Program-made: the position numbers and the translations under genes | Notes under the pieces: generated by a model | Databases searched by the model: none | What the model was told of the DNA's origin: nothing | The model's input: only the letters and a program-made list of their open reading frames with translations | Source of the DNA: an uncultured Lachnospiraceae bacterium | GTDB lineage: Bacteria; Bacillota; Clostridia; Lachnospirales; Lachnospiraceae | NCBI GenBank assembly: GCA_910586405.1 | Contig: CAJUII010000091.1 | Location: 1 to 12,965 of the forward strand | DNA length: 12,965 bases | Direction of reading: 5' to 3' | Shown here: piece by piece, positions 6,439 through 12,917 of the stretch | Position numbering within the stretch: the first letter of the stretch is position 1 | Layout: every line of letters starts with the position of its first letter

Positions 6439-7242
6439 TTACTTTCTGTATATGGAAGGTTTTACATACTGGAATTGGGTATTATTTTGACTCATAGACT
6501 CAGTAGATCCTATAAACAAATATCCGCCTGGAGCCATTTTCTCATATATATTTCTTAACAGCCGCTCTTTGGTCGGTTCATCGAAATAAATCATAACATT
6601 TCTGATGAATACAACATGAATCGGCTTCTTGAAAGGCAGTGGGTTCATCAGATTGAGCTGTCGAAACAGCACTTCTCTTTTGAGCTCATCCTTCACCCGG
6701 TATTCCTCTTGACTGATTTGTTTGAAAAACCTGCGCACATACTGTTGTGGCAACTGCTCCACAGAATTTCTGGCATATACTCCCCTCGTTGCCTTCTCGA
6801 GCACCTTGGTGTCAATGTCTGTCGCTAAAATCTTTGTGTCCCACTCTCCCTGCTCTATCCCCAGGAAATCCTTGCAGAGCATCGCAAGTGTGTAGGGCTC
6901 CTCTCCCGTCGAGGACGCAGCACACCAAATATGCCAATCCTTTGTACTTTCTGTGCGGCTTTTAAGTTCTGGAAAAACCTCTTGTTTCAAAAACAAAAAC
7001 TGCTCATACTCCCTCCAAAAATATGTATGATTTGTCGTGAGGGCGTTCATCAGATCTTCCGCTTCCGTGCCTGTTGGAAACCGTTCTACCCGATCCATAA
7101 ACTCATCATATGAGCTGTATCCCTTTCGCTGCATATAATTATCAAGCCTTCCCTGAACCAAAACCTTTTTTTCATTTAAATTGATACCTGCCTTCGCTTT
7201 CACATAGGCAGCTACCCTTTGAAATTCTTGTTCTGTTATCAT
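6439..7242 (-). CDS. cheR: CheR, chemoreceptor glutamate methyltransferase
   Basis: CheR uses S-adenosylmethionine to methylate glutamates on chemoreceptors, opposing CheB. The 267-residue product has the usual length and both domains: the helical N-domain (about 1-85) and the SAM-binding Rossmann domain (about 100-267). Visible motifs are TTNHTYFWRE (69-78), where the more common residue at 72 is E or K. The SAM site is in CAASSTGEEPYTLAM (107-121) and ATDID (140-144, D142), and the late motif is FIRNVMIYFD (212-221, N215). The start has GAAGG about nine bases upstream. It is the first gene of the operon, about 70 bases downstream of the predicted transcription start. No methyl-accepting receptor gene lies in the window, so the substrate must be encoded elsewhere. 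Confidence 0.96.
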   Translation of the reverse strand: MITEQEFQRVAAYVKAKAGINLNEKKVLVQGRLDNYMQRKGYSSYDEFMDRVERFPTGTEAEDLMNALTTNHTYFWREYEQFLFLKQEVFPELKSRTESTKDWHIWCAASSTGEEPYTLAMLCKDFLGIEQGEWDTKILATDIDTKVLEKATRGVYARNSVEQLPQQYVRRFFKQISQEEYRVKDELKREVLFRQLNLMNPLPFKKPIHVVFIRNVMIYFDEPTKERLLRNIYEKMAPGGYLFIGSTESMSQNNTQFQYVKPSIYRK

Positions 7243-7279
7243 TATGAGAAACCTTCTATCCGCTTGATTTCGTATAAAG

Positions 7280-7297
7280 TATCAGTCTATGCTGATA
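7280..7297. repeat. Small hairpin in the cheR 5' leader
   Basis: TATCAG and CTGATA pair perfectly around a six-base loop. The element lies inside the predicted untranslated leader of the signalling operon, between the promoter and the cheR ribosome site. It could be a stability hairpin or an operator. The stem is short and AT-leaning, so this is weak. Confidence 0.3.
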
Positions 7298-7318
7298 TTT
7301 TAACGCACTGTATTTATG

Positions 7319-7347
7319 ATTATACCATCTTGGCGATTCGTTGTCAA
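7319..7347 (-). promoter_or_regulatory. Perfect-consensus sigma-A promoter of the cheR-cheB-cheY-cheW-kinase-HD-GYP operon
   Basis: On the minus strand the -35 is TTGACA (7342-7347) and the -10 is TATAAT (7319-7324), both exact consensus, with the optimal 17-base spacer. Transcription should begin near 7312, giving a leader of about 70 bases. It lies between the end of the DJ-1 gene and cheR, with no other promoter-like site between the six genes that I could support. A housekeeping promoter here contrasts with the sigma-D/FliA promoters common for flagellar chemotaxis genes. Confidence 0.92.
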
Positions 7348-7388
7348 AATAATTACGGAACAAAACATACAATCTTTATCCCTGTCCA

Positions 7389-7946
7389 TTATGCACAGGA
7401 ATACACAATCTTTTCTGCAAGCTCGTCAGCAGTCTTTTGGTCTGTCAGCGCCGCGATGATCGCAAGTGAGAACGCAATCGCTGTGCCCATGCCGCGGCTT
7501 GTAATAATATTTCCTGACTTCACCACACTGTCATAGCTGACCTCTGCACCTGTAAGCTCTGCCTCCATTCCTGGATAGATACATGCCTTTTTTCCCTCGA
7601 GCAGTCCCATGTGTCCAAATATACTGGGCGCTGCACAGATTGCCGCTATGAGCTTGCCTTCCCCGTAAAATTTTCTCAGGTTGTCCGTCAGCCTGCTGCA
7701 CGCCTCAAGCTTTTTGGTTCCGGGCATACCTCCCGGGCAGACGAGGATATCAAAGCTATCAAAATCAACTGCATCGATGCCCGCGTCCATTTTCACGCAG
7801 ATCTCATGGCTTCCTGTCACGCTGTCCGCATTGTCCACTGCAACACAGACTACTTCCACACCCACGCGTCTGAGCAAATCCACCACAGTGAGCGCCTCAA
7901 TCTCCTCATACCCTGTTCCAAAAAATATCGCTGCCTTCTTCATCAT
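7389..7946 (-). CDS. DJ-1/PfpI (ThiJ-like) family protein
   Basis: A 185-residue member of the DJ-1 superfamily, whose members act in stress protection, as glyoxalase/deglycase-like enzymes or as chaperones. The exact reaction cannot be read from sequence. The hallmark nucleophile is C104 in AAICAAPSIFG, with the conserved glutamate in GYEEIEAL (14-15) and the DILVCPGGMPG strand (66-76). The length fits the roughly 180-residue DJ-1 branch. The reading frame is open up to 8039, but that longer start would add 31 atypical residues and overlap the promoter. I chose the ATG at 7946 because AAAGGAAG stands six bases upstream and the protein then begins, as the family does, just before the first strand (KKAAIFF). 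The next codon is also ATG. No terminator is visible before the cheR promoter, so some read-through into the signalling operon is possible. Confidence 0.93.
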   Translation of the reverse strand: MMKKAAIFFGTGYEEIEALTVVDLLRRVGVEVVCVAVDNADSVTGSHEICVKMDAGIDAVDFDSFDILVCPGGMPGTKKLEACSRLTDNLRKFYGEGKLIAAICAAPSIFGHMGLLEGKKACIYPGMEAELTGAEVSYDSVVKSGNIITSRGMGTAIAFSLAIIAALTDQKTADELAEKIVYSCA

Positions 7947-7996
7947 AGAATACTTCCTTTCTGTAACACGACTTTCTTTTCCTATTTCGTAATAAC

Positions 7997-8025
7997 ATTT
8001 TACCACACTCTTTGTCATTTGTGAA
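7997..8025 (-). promoter_or_regulatory. Sigma-A promoter of the DJ-1 family gene
   Basis: On the minus strand the -35 is TTCACA (8020-8025) and the -10 is TAAAAT (7997-8002), with a 17-base spacer and a TG extension one base before the -10. The predicted start lies about 40-45 bases before the ATG at 7946. It overlaps the longer alternative coding frame, which supports the shorter protein. Confidence 0.7.
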
Positions 8026-8076
8026 AGATTTTGCATCATTTGTTTACGAAATTGCTATTTTTCTTTTCAATATTCA

Positions 8077-8085
8077 TGTTATAAT
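8077..8085 (+). promoter_or_regulatory. Extended -10 promoter of the galactanase gene
   Basis: TGTTATAAT is a perfect extended -10 (TG-n-TATAAT). The -35 position is only T-rich. The start would fall near 8092, about 35 bases before the ATG. It faces away from the DJ-1 promoter in the same 180-base gap. I looked for a catabolite-repression (cre) site and found no good match. Confidence 0.6.
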
Positions 8086-8126
8086 TTTACTATATATTAC
8101 TGACAAATCAAAAATGGGAGGGAACT

Positions 8127-10223
8127 ATGAATCATCAAAAACTAACGACGCTTCTATTAACAATGTCTCTGTCTGCGCTGTCTTTGGCAGGATGTGGCAC
8201 AAGTGCAGAACAACCCTCAGCAGACCCCCCATCTACAGCCGTATCGGCTGAAGCGGCTGTCACAGAAACCACCTCGGAACCCGCCGTTCCCCAGACAACA
8301 CCAGACACACAGGAAAAATCGCCTGCATATCCGCTGCCAACTGCCGCAGAAGATGCTGGTATCTATGTGGAGCCGATCCCTGATATTTCTGACGATTTTA
8401 TCTGCGGTATGGATGTGTCCTCTGTTCTCGCTGAGGAAAAGAGCGGTGTAAAATACTACAGTGCTGACGGCAAGGAGCAAGATGTATTTACCACCATGGC
8501 TGAGGCAGGTGTCAACTATGCACGCATCCGTATCTGGAATGATCCTTATGATGAAAACGGCAACGGATACGGTGGTGGAAACAATGATCTCGCCACTGCG
8601 ATCGCGCTTGGAAAACGCGCCACGGATAACGGCATGAAAGTCTGCATTGACTTTCACTACTCGGACTTCTGGGCTGACCCTGCAAAGCAGATGTGCCCCA
8701 AAGCATGGTCCGATCTCTCTCTTGAAGAAAAGACAGATGCCTTGTATGACTTTACAAAGGAAAGTCTGACTCAGCTTTTGGAGAATGGCGTTGATGTGCG
8801 CATGGTTCAAGTCGGCAATGAGACCAACAACGGCATGGCAGGCGAGACACAGATTCCCAGCATCGCGCAGCTAATGAACGCCGGCAGCAAAGCCATCCGC
8901 GAGGTATCCAAAAACTATGGCAAAGAAATCAAGGTAGCGCTGCACTATACCAATGCATCGGATTATGATGGACTTGATTCCATCCTGTACAAGCTTTCTT
9001 CCTTTCAGGTAGACTATGATATTTTTGCCCTGTCCTACTATCCATACTGGCACGGGACATTCGAAAATCTTCAGAATGTCATGGCAAATATCCAGAACAA
9101 GTACGGCAAGGAAACTCTGATTGCCGAGACCGCCTACTGCTACACGACAGAAGATACCGACGGTTCTGGCAACAGCGTCAGTGAGGCGGATCTGATTGAC
9201 GCATACGGCGCCACTGTCCAGAGCCAGTCCACAGCACTCCGCGATGTCTGCGCAGCCGCAAACGAATCAGGTGCTCTCGGTGTCTTTTACTGGGAAGGCG
9301 CTTGGATTGCCGTCGGGGATGTAACTGCTGACAACAGTCCCATCTGGGAAGAATTTGGCTCTGGCTGGGCAAGCAGCTATGCCGCAGGATATGACCCCAA
9401 AGATGCCGGACAGTACTATGGTGGATGCTCATGGGATAACCAAGCGCTGTTTGACGCACACGGAAAACCACTCGAATCCTTGAACACCTACAAATGGTTG
9501 AAACACGGCACGAACGCCGAACCTGCGATCGACATGGTAACAGCACAGACCATCACATGCAATATTGACGCAGAGCTGACGCTTCCAGACACAGTGGACG
9601 TCGTATATAACAACCGCGCCCTGAATACCGCTCTTCCCGTTGAATGGTACGAAGAACAAGTCAAAAACATCGATACCTCCAAAGGCGGAACTTACGAAAT
9701 CTGTGGAAAAATCCTGGACGAAAATGCCACTTCCGACAACCCGACAGAAGCTCATTGTACCATCCAGGTAGAGCAGCTCAACTATGTTGTCAATCCAAGC
9801 TTCGAGGATGCCGATAGCTCCATGTGGCAGGTTTCGTATGCGGGAGATCATAATCCAACAGATTTCCAGCAGAAGGAACCCGACGCACACACTGGCGAAT
9901 ATGCTTTTCATTTCTGGTCAGAGTCCGATATGGACTTTACCATCGAACAGGAATTTACGGATTTGGCGCCTGGCACCTACACATTAAAAGCGTACTTCCA
10001 GGGTGGTGATATCGATGAAAGCGCCGAGATGGAACTCTTTGCATCAGTTGATGATACTGTTTCCTCCGCCCCCTTTACCGCACAGGGCTATGCCAACTGG
10101 CAGGAACCAGTCATCCCTTCCATCACTGTAACCGACGGTACACTCACTGTCGGCTTACGTATCAAATGCAATGCCAAAGGCTGGGGAACAATCGACGACT
10201 TCACCCTGAACAAGATCGACTGA
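8127..10223 (+). CDS. Surface lipoprotein endo-beta-1,4-galactanase (GH53) with Ig-like and C-terminal carbohydrate-binding-like domains
   Basis: Predicted to cut beta-1,4-galactan side chains of pectin outside the cell. Residues 1-23 form a lipoprotein signal peptide with lipobox LAGC (acylated C23), followed by a Ser/Thr/Pro/Ala-rich tether (24-89). The GH53 barrel spans about 90-460 and shows ARIRIWNDP (132-140), acid/base E232 in QVGNETNNG and nucleophile E334 in IAETAYCYT. Next comes TEDTDGSGN (341-349), resembling the calcium-site loop of bacterial GH53 enzymes. A segment at about 465-548 looks like a bacterial Ig-like (Big_4-type) domain. The C-terminal 551-698 begins NYVVNPSFED and ends WGTIDDFTL, a jelly-roll carbohydrate-binding pattern, possibly CBM61 (known to bind galactan). 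The start has GGGAGG about seven bases upstream. No transporter, regulator or other glycosidase accompanies it. GH53 is secure; the CBM family is tentative. Confidence 0.93.
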   Translation: MNHQKLTTLLLTMSLSALSLAGCGTSAEQPSADPPSTAVSAEAAVTETTSEPAVPQTTPDTQEKSPAYPLPTAAEDAGIYVEPIPDISDDFICGMDVSSVLAEEKSGVKYYSADGKEQDVFTTMAEAGVNYARIRIWNDPYDENGNGYGGGNNDLATAIALGKRATDNGMKVCIDFHYSDFWADPAKQMCPKAWSDLSLEEKTDALYDFTKESLTQLLENGVDVRMVQVGNETNNGMAGETQIPSIAQLMNAGSKAIREVSKNYGKEIKVALHYTNASDYDGLDSILYKLSSFQVDYDIFALSYYPYWHGTFENLQNVMANIQNKYGKETLIAETAYCYTTEDTDGSGNSVSEADLIDAYGATVQSQSTALRDVCAAANESGALGVFYWEGAWIAVGDVTADNSPIWEEFGSGWASSYAAGYDPKDAGQYYGGCSWDNQALFDAHGKPLESLNTYKWLKHGTNAEPAIDMVTAQTITCNIDAELTLPDTVDVVYNNRALNTALPVEWYEEQVKNIDTSKGGTYEICGKILDENATSDNPTEAHCTIQVEQLNYVVNPSFEDADSSMWQVSYAGDHNPTDFQQKEPDAHTGEYAFHFWSESDMDFTIEQEFTDLAPGTYTLKAYFQGGDIDESAEMELFASVDDTVSSAPFTAQGYANWQEPVIPSITVTDGTLTVGLRIKCNAKGWGTIDDFTLNKID

Positions 10224-10264
10224 GACGCCGCCCGCTCACCATCGAATCAACGGCTTGATCTTGT
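10210..10264. repeat. Inverted repeat spanning the convergent stops of the galactanase and Gx genes
   Basis: ACAAGATC (10210-10217) and GATCTTGT (10257-10264) are perfect inverted arms straddling the two stop codons, which lie only 12 bases apart. No conventional intrinsic terminator with a T-run fits in the gap, so this may help end transcription from both sides. The 39-base loop makes it weak. Confidence 0.3.
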
Positions 10265-10721
10265 GCACAAGCATCCCGATCAGCCCGCCCGTGACAAGTC
10301 CTGCCGTCAGCAATGCCGGAAGATAAAATGCAATCTTTAGATTTTGTACCAAAAGAACCGCGGCAGACATCTGCCCGATATTGTGACTCACACCGCCTGC
10401 AATGCTCACGCCTGTGATGGAAAACCAATCTGTTTTTTTCAGCAGAACCATCACCAGAAGGCTAAGCAGCCCCCCTGCAAGGCTGTAGAGCATCATGGAC
10501 AGATTGCCAAACAGAAAGGAAACCAGCACAATCCGCATCACTTGTATCACCAGCGCCCAAGATGCGGGAAGTGTATACAGCGCAAGCACAATAATGATAT
10601 TCGGAAGTCCAAGCTTCACACCTGGTATGCCAAGATCAAAAGGTATCAACGCCTCCACATATCCGAATATCATTGCCAGCGCTGTCATCATACCACAGCG
10701 CGCCACATTCTTTGTCGTCAT
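10236..10721 (-). CDS. Gx transporter family membrane protein (heptaprenyl diphosphate synthase component I-like)
   Basis: A 161-residue, very hydrophobic protein with about five membrane segments. Its sequence matches what I know of the Pfam family Hpre_diP_synt_I / Gx transporter, including an N-terminal MTALAMIFGYVEALIPF segment, the PGVKLGLPNIIIVLALY block (about 33-49), and a glycine-rich GGVSHNIGQM segment. These proteins resemble ECF-transporter substrate-binding subunits; the substrate is unknown. The frame is open to an ATG at 10742, but that has no ribosome site. The ATG at 10721 has GGAGG five bases upstream and gives the usual N-terminus, so I chose it. It follows the NusG-II gene by 29 bases, an arrangement common in Firmicutes, often beside ApbE/FMN-binding genes, which are absent here. 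It ends convergently with the galactanase gene. Confidence 0.88.
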   Translation of the reverse strand: MTTKNVARCGMMTALAMIFGYVEALIPFDLGIPGVKLGLPNIIIVLALYTLPASWALVIQVMRIVLVSFLFGNLSMMLYSLAGGLLSLLVMVLLKKTDWFSITGVSIAGGVSHNIGQMSAAVLLVQNLKIAFYLPALLTAGLVTGGLIGMLVHKIKPLIRW

Positions 10722-10750
10722 TTCATCCTCCATCTTCAACATTGCATCGA

Positions 10751-11122
10751 CTACGGAACAATCACATCTGGCTGCTGATCATCCCACATTCCTGTTACTT
10801 CCACGACCAATCTGTGCGGCAGACAGATAATCGTCTCGCCGCTCTTTGAGATTGGTTTGTACGCTACACAATATTGATCTGCACAGTCCGCCTCTGCCAT
10901 ATAAGCACTGCCCTTCTCTATGATAAGCCTGTTATATCCGAGCCGCTCCTCCATCGTGATAGTCCGGTTCTCTGATAAGCTGTACTCGCCGTATATCTCA
11001 CCGTCTATGGTGATACGAACCTTTTCACCATCCTTTTTCTGCGCAGACGACACACACAAAGCTGCAATCACAGAACATATGAGCACTGCGCTGATCAATC
11101 CCAAATCCTTTTTTCGCAACAC
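10751..11122 (-). CDS. NusG domain II-containing membrane-anchored protein
   Basis: A 123-residue protein with one N-terminal membrane anchor (about 7-27) and an exported NusG_II domain (about 33-118). The family pattern is visible: VRITIDGEIYGEYSL, then cysteines C80, C85 and C100 in the DCADQYC and ICLPHRLVVEV blocks. The function is unknown; despite the name it is not the transcription factor NusG. The frame is open up to an ATG at 11155, but that start has no ribosome site. In contrast a GTG at 11122 has GGAGGG six bases upstream and places the anchor right at the N-terminus (LRKKDLGL), so I chose the GTG start. It lies 66 bases downstream of the aminopeptidase stop, with no terminator visible between, and is followed closely by the Gx gene. 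Stated family knowledge: NusG_II and Gx proteins are frequent neighbours. Confidence 0.88.
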   Translation of the reverse strand: MLRKKDLGLISAVLICSVIAALCVSSAQKKDGEKVRITIDGEIYGEYSLSENRTITMEERLGYNRLIIEKGSAYMAEADCADQYCVAYKPISKSGETIICLPHRLVVEVTGMWDDQQPDVIVP

Positions 11123-11188
11123 TGTAAACCCTCCGTAAAAATCAAAAAATGACATGTTCAGCGCACCATGCCATTTCTGTATTTCATT

Positions 11189-12136
11189 TTAATAAGAAAG
11201 AATCTCATACCCCTCTTCTGTGACAAGCACCTGGATCTCCCATTGCGCCGAGGGAAGCCCATCCTCTGTATAGACCGTCCAGCCATCATCATCGGATATA
11301 TAGATGTCCTCCTTTCCCATGTTGATCATAGGCTCTATCGTGAAAACCATTCCCGGAACCAGAAGCATTCCTGTATCTTTATGACATACATAGCTGACCC
11401 ACGGGTCCTCATGAAATTCCAAACCGACACCATGACCGCCGATTTCCTTGACAACCGAGTAGCCATTCTGCATGGCAAACTCATGAATAGCCGCTCCCAG
11501 ATCTCCAATTTTGCGCCATGGCTGTACATATTGCAGACCGATCTCAAGACTTTGCTTGGCAATCTCCACCAGACGCCTTTTCTCCGCAGAGACATTGCCG
11601 ATACAGTACATTCTGGAAGAATCCGAGAAATAGCCTTTATAGATAGTGGAAGCATCTACATTGACAATATCCCCATTCTTTAAAATCTCATTCTTCGACG
11701 GAATCCCATGACACACAACATCGTTGAGAGAGGTGCAGACACTTTTGGGATATCCCTCATAATGAAGAGTTGCCGCAGTCGCATTGTACTTCTTGGTGAT
11801 ACTGCTCACCCAGTTGTCAATCTCCTGTGTGGAGATTCCTTCCTGAATGTGTTCATCGATATAATCCAAGATTTCTATATTGATCTTGGCACTCTCCCGA
11901 ATCCCCTGAATCTGCTCAGGGTTTTTAATAATGCGCCGTGGTGGCACTAGCACACACTTGCGCCGATACTCGTCCAACTTTTCATCAAAAGAACTGTGAC
12001 ATTTCTTGTACTTTTTCCCGCTACCGCACCAACAATTATCATTTCTGCCCAGCTTTTCTTCCACTTCAAGTTCAAACATATTTTTGTTTGACACCTTTTT
12101 ACGCATGAAATTGTACTCTAATATATTTTTTTCCAT
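11189..12136 (-). CDS. map: Methionine aminopeptidase with N-terminal SEC-C zinc motif
   Basis: Removes the initiator methionine from new proteins. After a short N-terminal leader there is a SEC-C motif, GRNDNCWCGSGKKYKKCH (30-47), with C35, C37, C46 and H47 as likely zinc ligands. This motif is shared with SecA's C-terminus and is known in a subset of clostridial type I enzymes. The catalytic pita-bread domain spans about 70-315. The five metal ligands are D161 (NVDAS), D172, H235 (GGHGVG), E268 (TIEPM) and E300 (WEIQ), and H143 (VCHGIP) is the substrate-side histidine. The start has AGGAGA eight bases upstream and a good sigma-A promoter at 12171-12199. Length (315) exceeds the 250-residue core enzyme because of the SEC-C extension. 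It is likely a second, non-ribosomal-operon paralogue, which I infer from its location. Confidence 0.95.
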   Translation of the reverse strand: MEKNILEYNFMRKKVSNKNMFELEVEEKLGRNDNCWCGSGKKYKKCHSSFDEKLDEYRRKCVLVPPRRIIKNPEQIQGIRESAKINIEILDYIDEHIQEGISTQEIDNWVSSITKKYNATAATLHYEGYPKSVCTSLNDVVCHGIPSKNEILKNGDIVNVDASTIYKGYFSDSSRMYCIGNVSAEKRRLVEIAKQSLEIGLQYVQPWRKIGDLGAAIHEFAMQNGYSVVKEIGGHGVGLEFHEDPWVSYVCHKDTGMLLVPGMVFTIEPMINMGKEDIYISDDDGWTVYTEDGLPSAQWEIQVLVTEEGYEILSY

Positions 12137-12170
12137 AAATGATTTCTCCTGGTAAGTTTTTTCCTACTTT

Positions 12171-12199
12171 ATCTTACACTTTGTTGAAAGATCTGGCAA
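12171..12199 (-). promoter_or_regulatory. Sigma-A promoter of the methionine aminopeptidase gene
   Basis: On the minus strand the -35 is TTGCCA (12194-12199) and the -10 is TAAGAT (12171-12176), each five of six consensus bases, with a 17-base spacer. The predicted start is about 30 bases upstream of the ATG at 12136. It may also serve the NusG-II and Gx genes because no terminator is visible between them. Confidence 0.75.
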
Positions 12200-12225
12200 G
12201 GGAATTTTGCGCTTTGCCGCATAAC

Positions 12226-12244
12226 TGTATGCCGTCTGCATACA
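12226..12244. repeat. Perfect hairpin/palindrome upstream of the DUF6512-like gene
   Basis: TGTATGC and GCATACA form a seven-base-pair perfect stem around the five-base loop CGTCT. It lies 26 bases upstream of the annotated ATG, just before the GGAGGT ribosome site (12253-12258). It may be a regulator binding site or a leader hairpin. I see no convincing plus-strand promoter next to it. Confidence 0.4.
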
Positions 12245-12269
12245 CTATCTCGGAGGTATTCGTAGAAGT

Positions 12270-12827
12270 ATGAAATTTTATTACTATCTTGAGCCGCTCA
12301 AAGGCGGCATGGGGGATTCTATGAAACATTTAAACTATGCGTTCCGTTTTGGCGCTCTTTTTGTCATCGTCACAGGTACACTTGCCCACTTTTTATATGA
12401 CTGGTGCAACAATACTGCTGTTGTCGGACTTTTCACCCCCGTCAACGAGTCTATATGGGAACACATGAAATTACTGTTTTTCCCAATGCTCTTATACGCG
12501 TTCTTATTGATCTGGAGATTAAAGCCTACGTATCCGGGGATTCCATCTGCACTCTATGCCGGAATTTTAGCGGGAACCGCTCTCATCCCGCTCTTTTTCT
12601 ATTCCTACACTGCTGTCCTTGGCAAAGACTGCTTTGTACTGGATCTTAGCACTTTTTTTGTGAGCATCTTCATTGCATTTTGGCTCTCCTACAGATTTAC
12701 GCTGTCCAGAAAGATGTGTCGATATACAACTTTGCTTCGCTGGCTTGTTTGTATTTTATTCATTTTATTTATGTTGTTTACGTATTCCCCTCCTGCATTA
12801 AAAATTTTTGAGGACCCTGCAATTTGA
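12270..12827 (+). CDS. DUF6512-like integral membrane protein
   Basis: A 185-residue protein with five or so hydrophobic segments (about 26-41, 67-83, 95-112, 125-142, 157-172) and the conserved block TPVNESIWEHMKL (56-68), which I associate with the uncharacterised DUF6512 family. Function is unknown. The start is uncertain. The ATG at 12270 has GGAGGT but at a long 12-base distance; the ATG at 12321 (residue 18) has GGGGGA four bases upstream and would begin at MKHLNYAFRFG, nearer to the family's usual N-terminus. The C-terminus stops at IFEDPAI, which from memory is a few residues shorter than relatives that continue past an F-x-DP motif, so a small terminal truncation is possible. It stands alone between the divergent aminopeptidase promoter and the tRNA. 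Confidence 0.8.
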   Translation: MKFYYYLEPLKGGMGDSMKHLNYAFRFGALFVIVTGTLAHFLYDWCNNTAVVGLFTPVNESIWEHMKLLFFPMLLYAFLLIWRLKPTYPGIPSALYAGILAGTALIPLFFYSYTAVLGKDCFVLDLSTFFVSIFIAFWLSYRFTLSRKMCRYTTLLRWLVCILFILFMLFTYSPPALKIFEDPAI

Positions 12828-12885
12828 TCACAAATTCCAGTTTTTCCTTTTTCCAATTCACCCAACACGAAATACAGCACAAAAT

Positions 12886-12914
12886 AAAAAGAACGCCTAT
12901 TTTAAGCGTTCTTT
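12886..12914 (-). terminator. Terminator of the tRNA-Leu transcript
   Basis: AAAGAACGC (12888-12896) and GCGTTCTTT (12906-12914) pair perfectly around a nine-base loop. On the minus strand the stem runs into TTTTTATTTT. It begins four bases after the tRNA 3' end. It could also stop plus-strand transcripts from the DUF6512-like gene, though the T-tract on that side is short. Confidence 0.8.
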
Positions 12915-12917
12915 GAC

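Noticed and set aside
7611..8024. Plus-strand open frames opposite the DJ-1 gene
   Set aside because: They are shadows of a conserved gene; the His/Cys-rich translation has no recognisable domain and would cross the DJ-1 promoter.
7947..8039. N-terminal extension of the DJ-1 protein to an ATG at 8039
   Set aside because: The extension would cover a good sigma-A promoter, lacks family similarity, and the ATG at 7946 has a proper ribosome site.
8041..8076. A catabolite-repression (cre) site upstream of the galactanase
   Set aside because: The sequence around TTTACGAAAT matches the cre consensus at too few positions.
8217..8810. A 197-codon minus-strand frame (and another at 9429-9911) opposite the galactanase gene
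   Set aside because: Both overlap conserved GH53 coding sequence, have Cys/Arg-rich shadow composition, and show no start signals or recognisable motifs.
11168..11683. A 171-codon plus-strand frame opposite the methionine aminopeptidase
   Set aside because: It covers the conserved catalytic half of the enzyme on the other strand, with no ribosome site or family resemblance.
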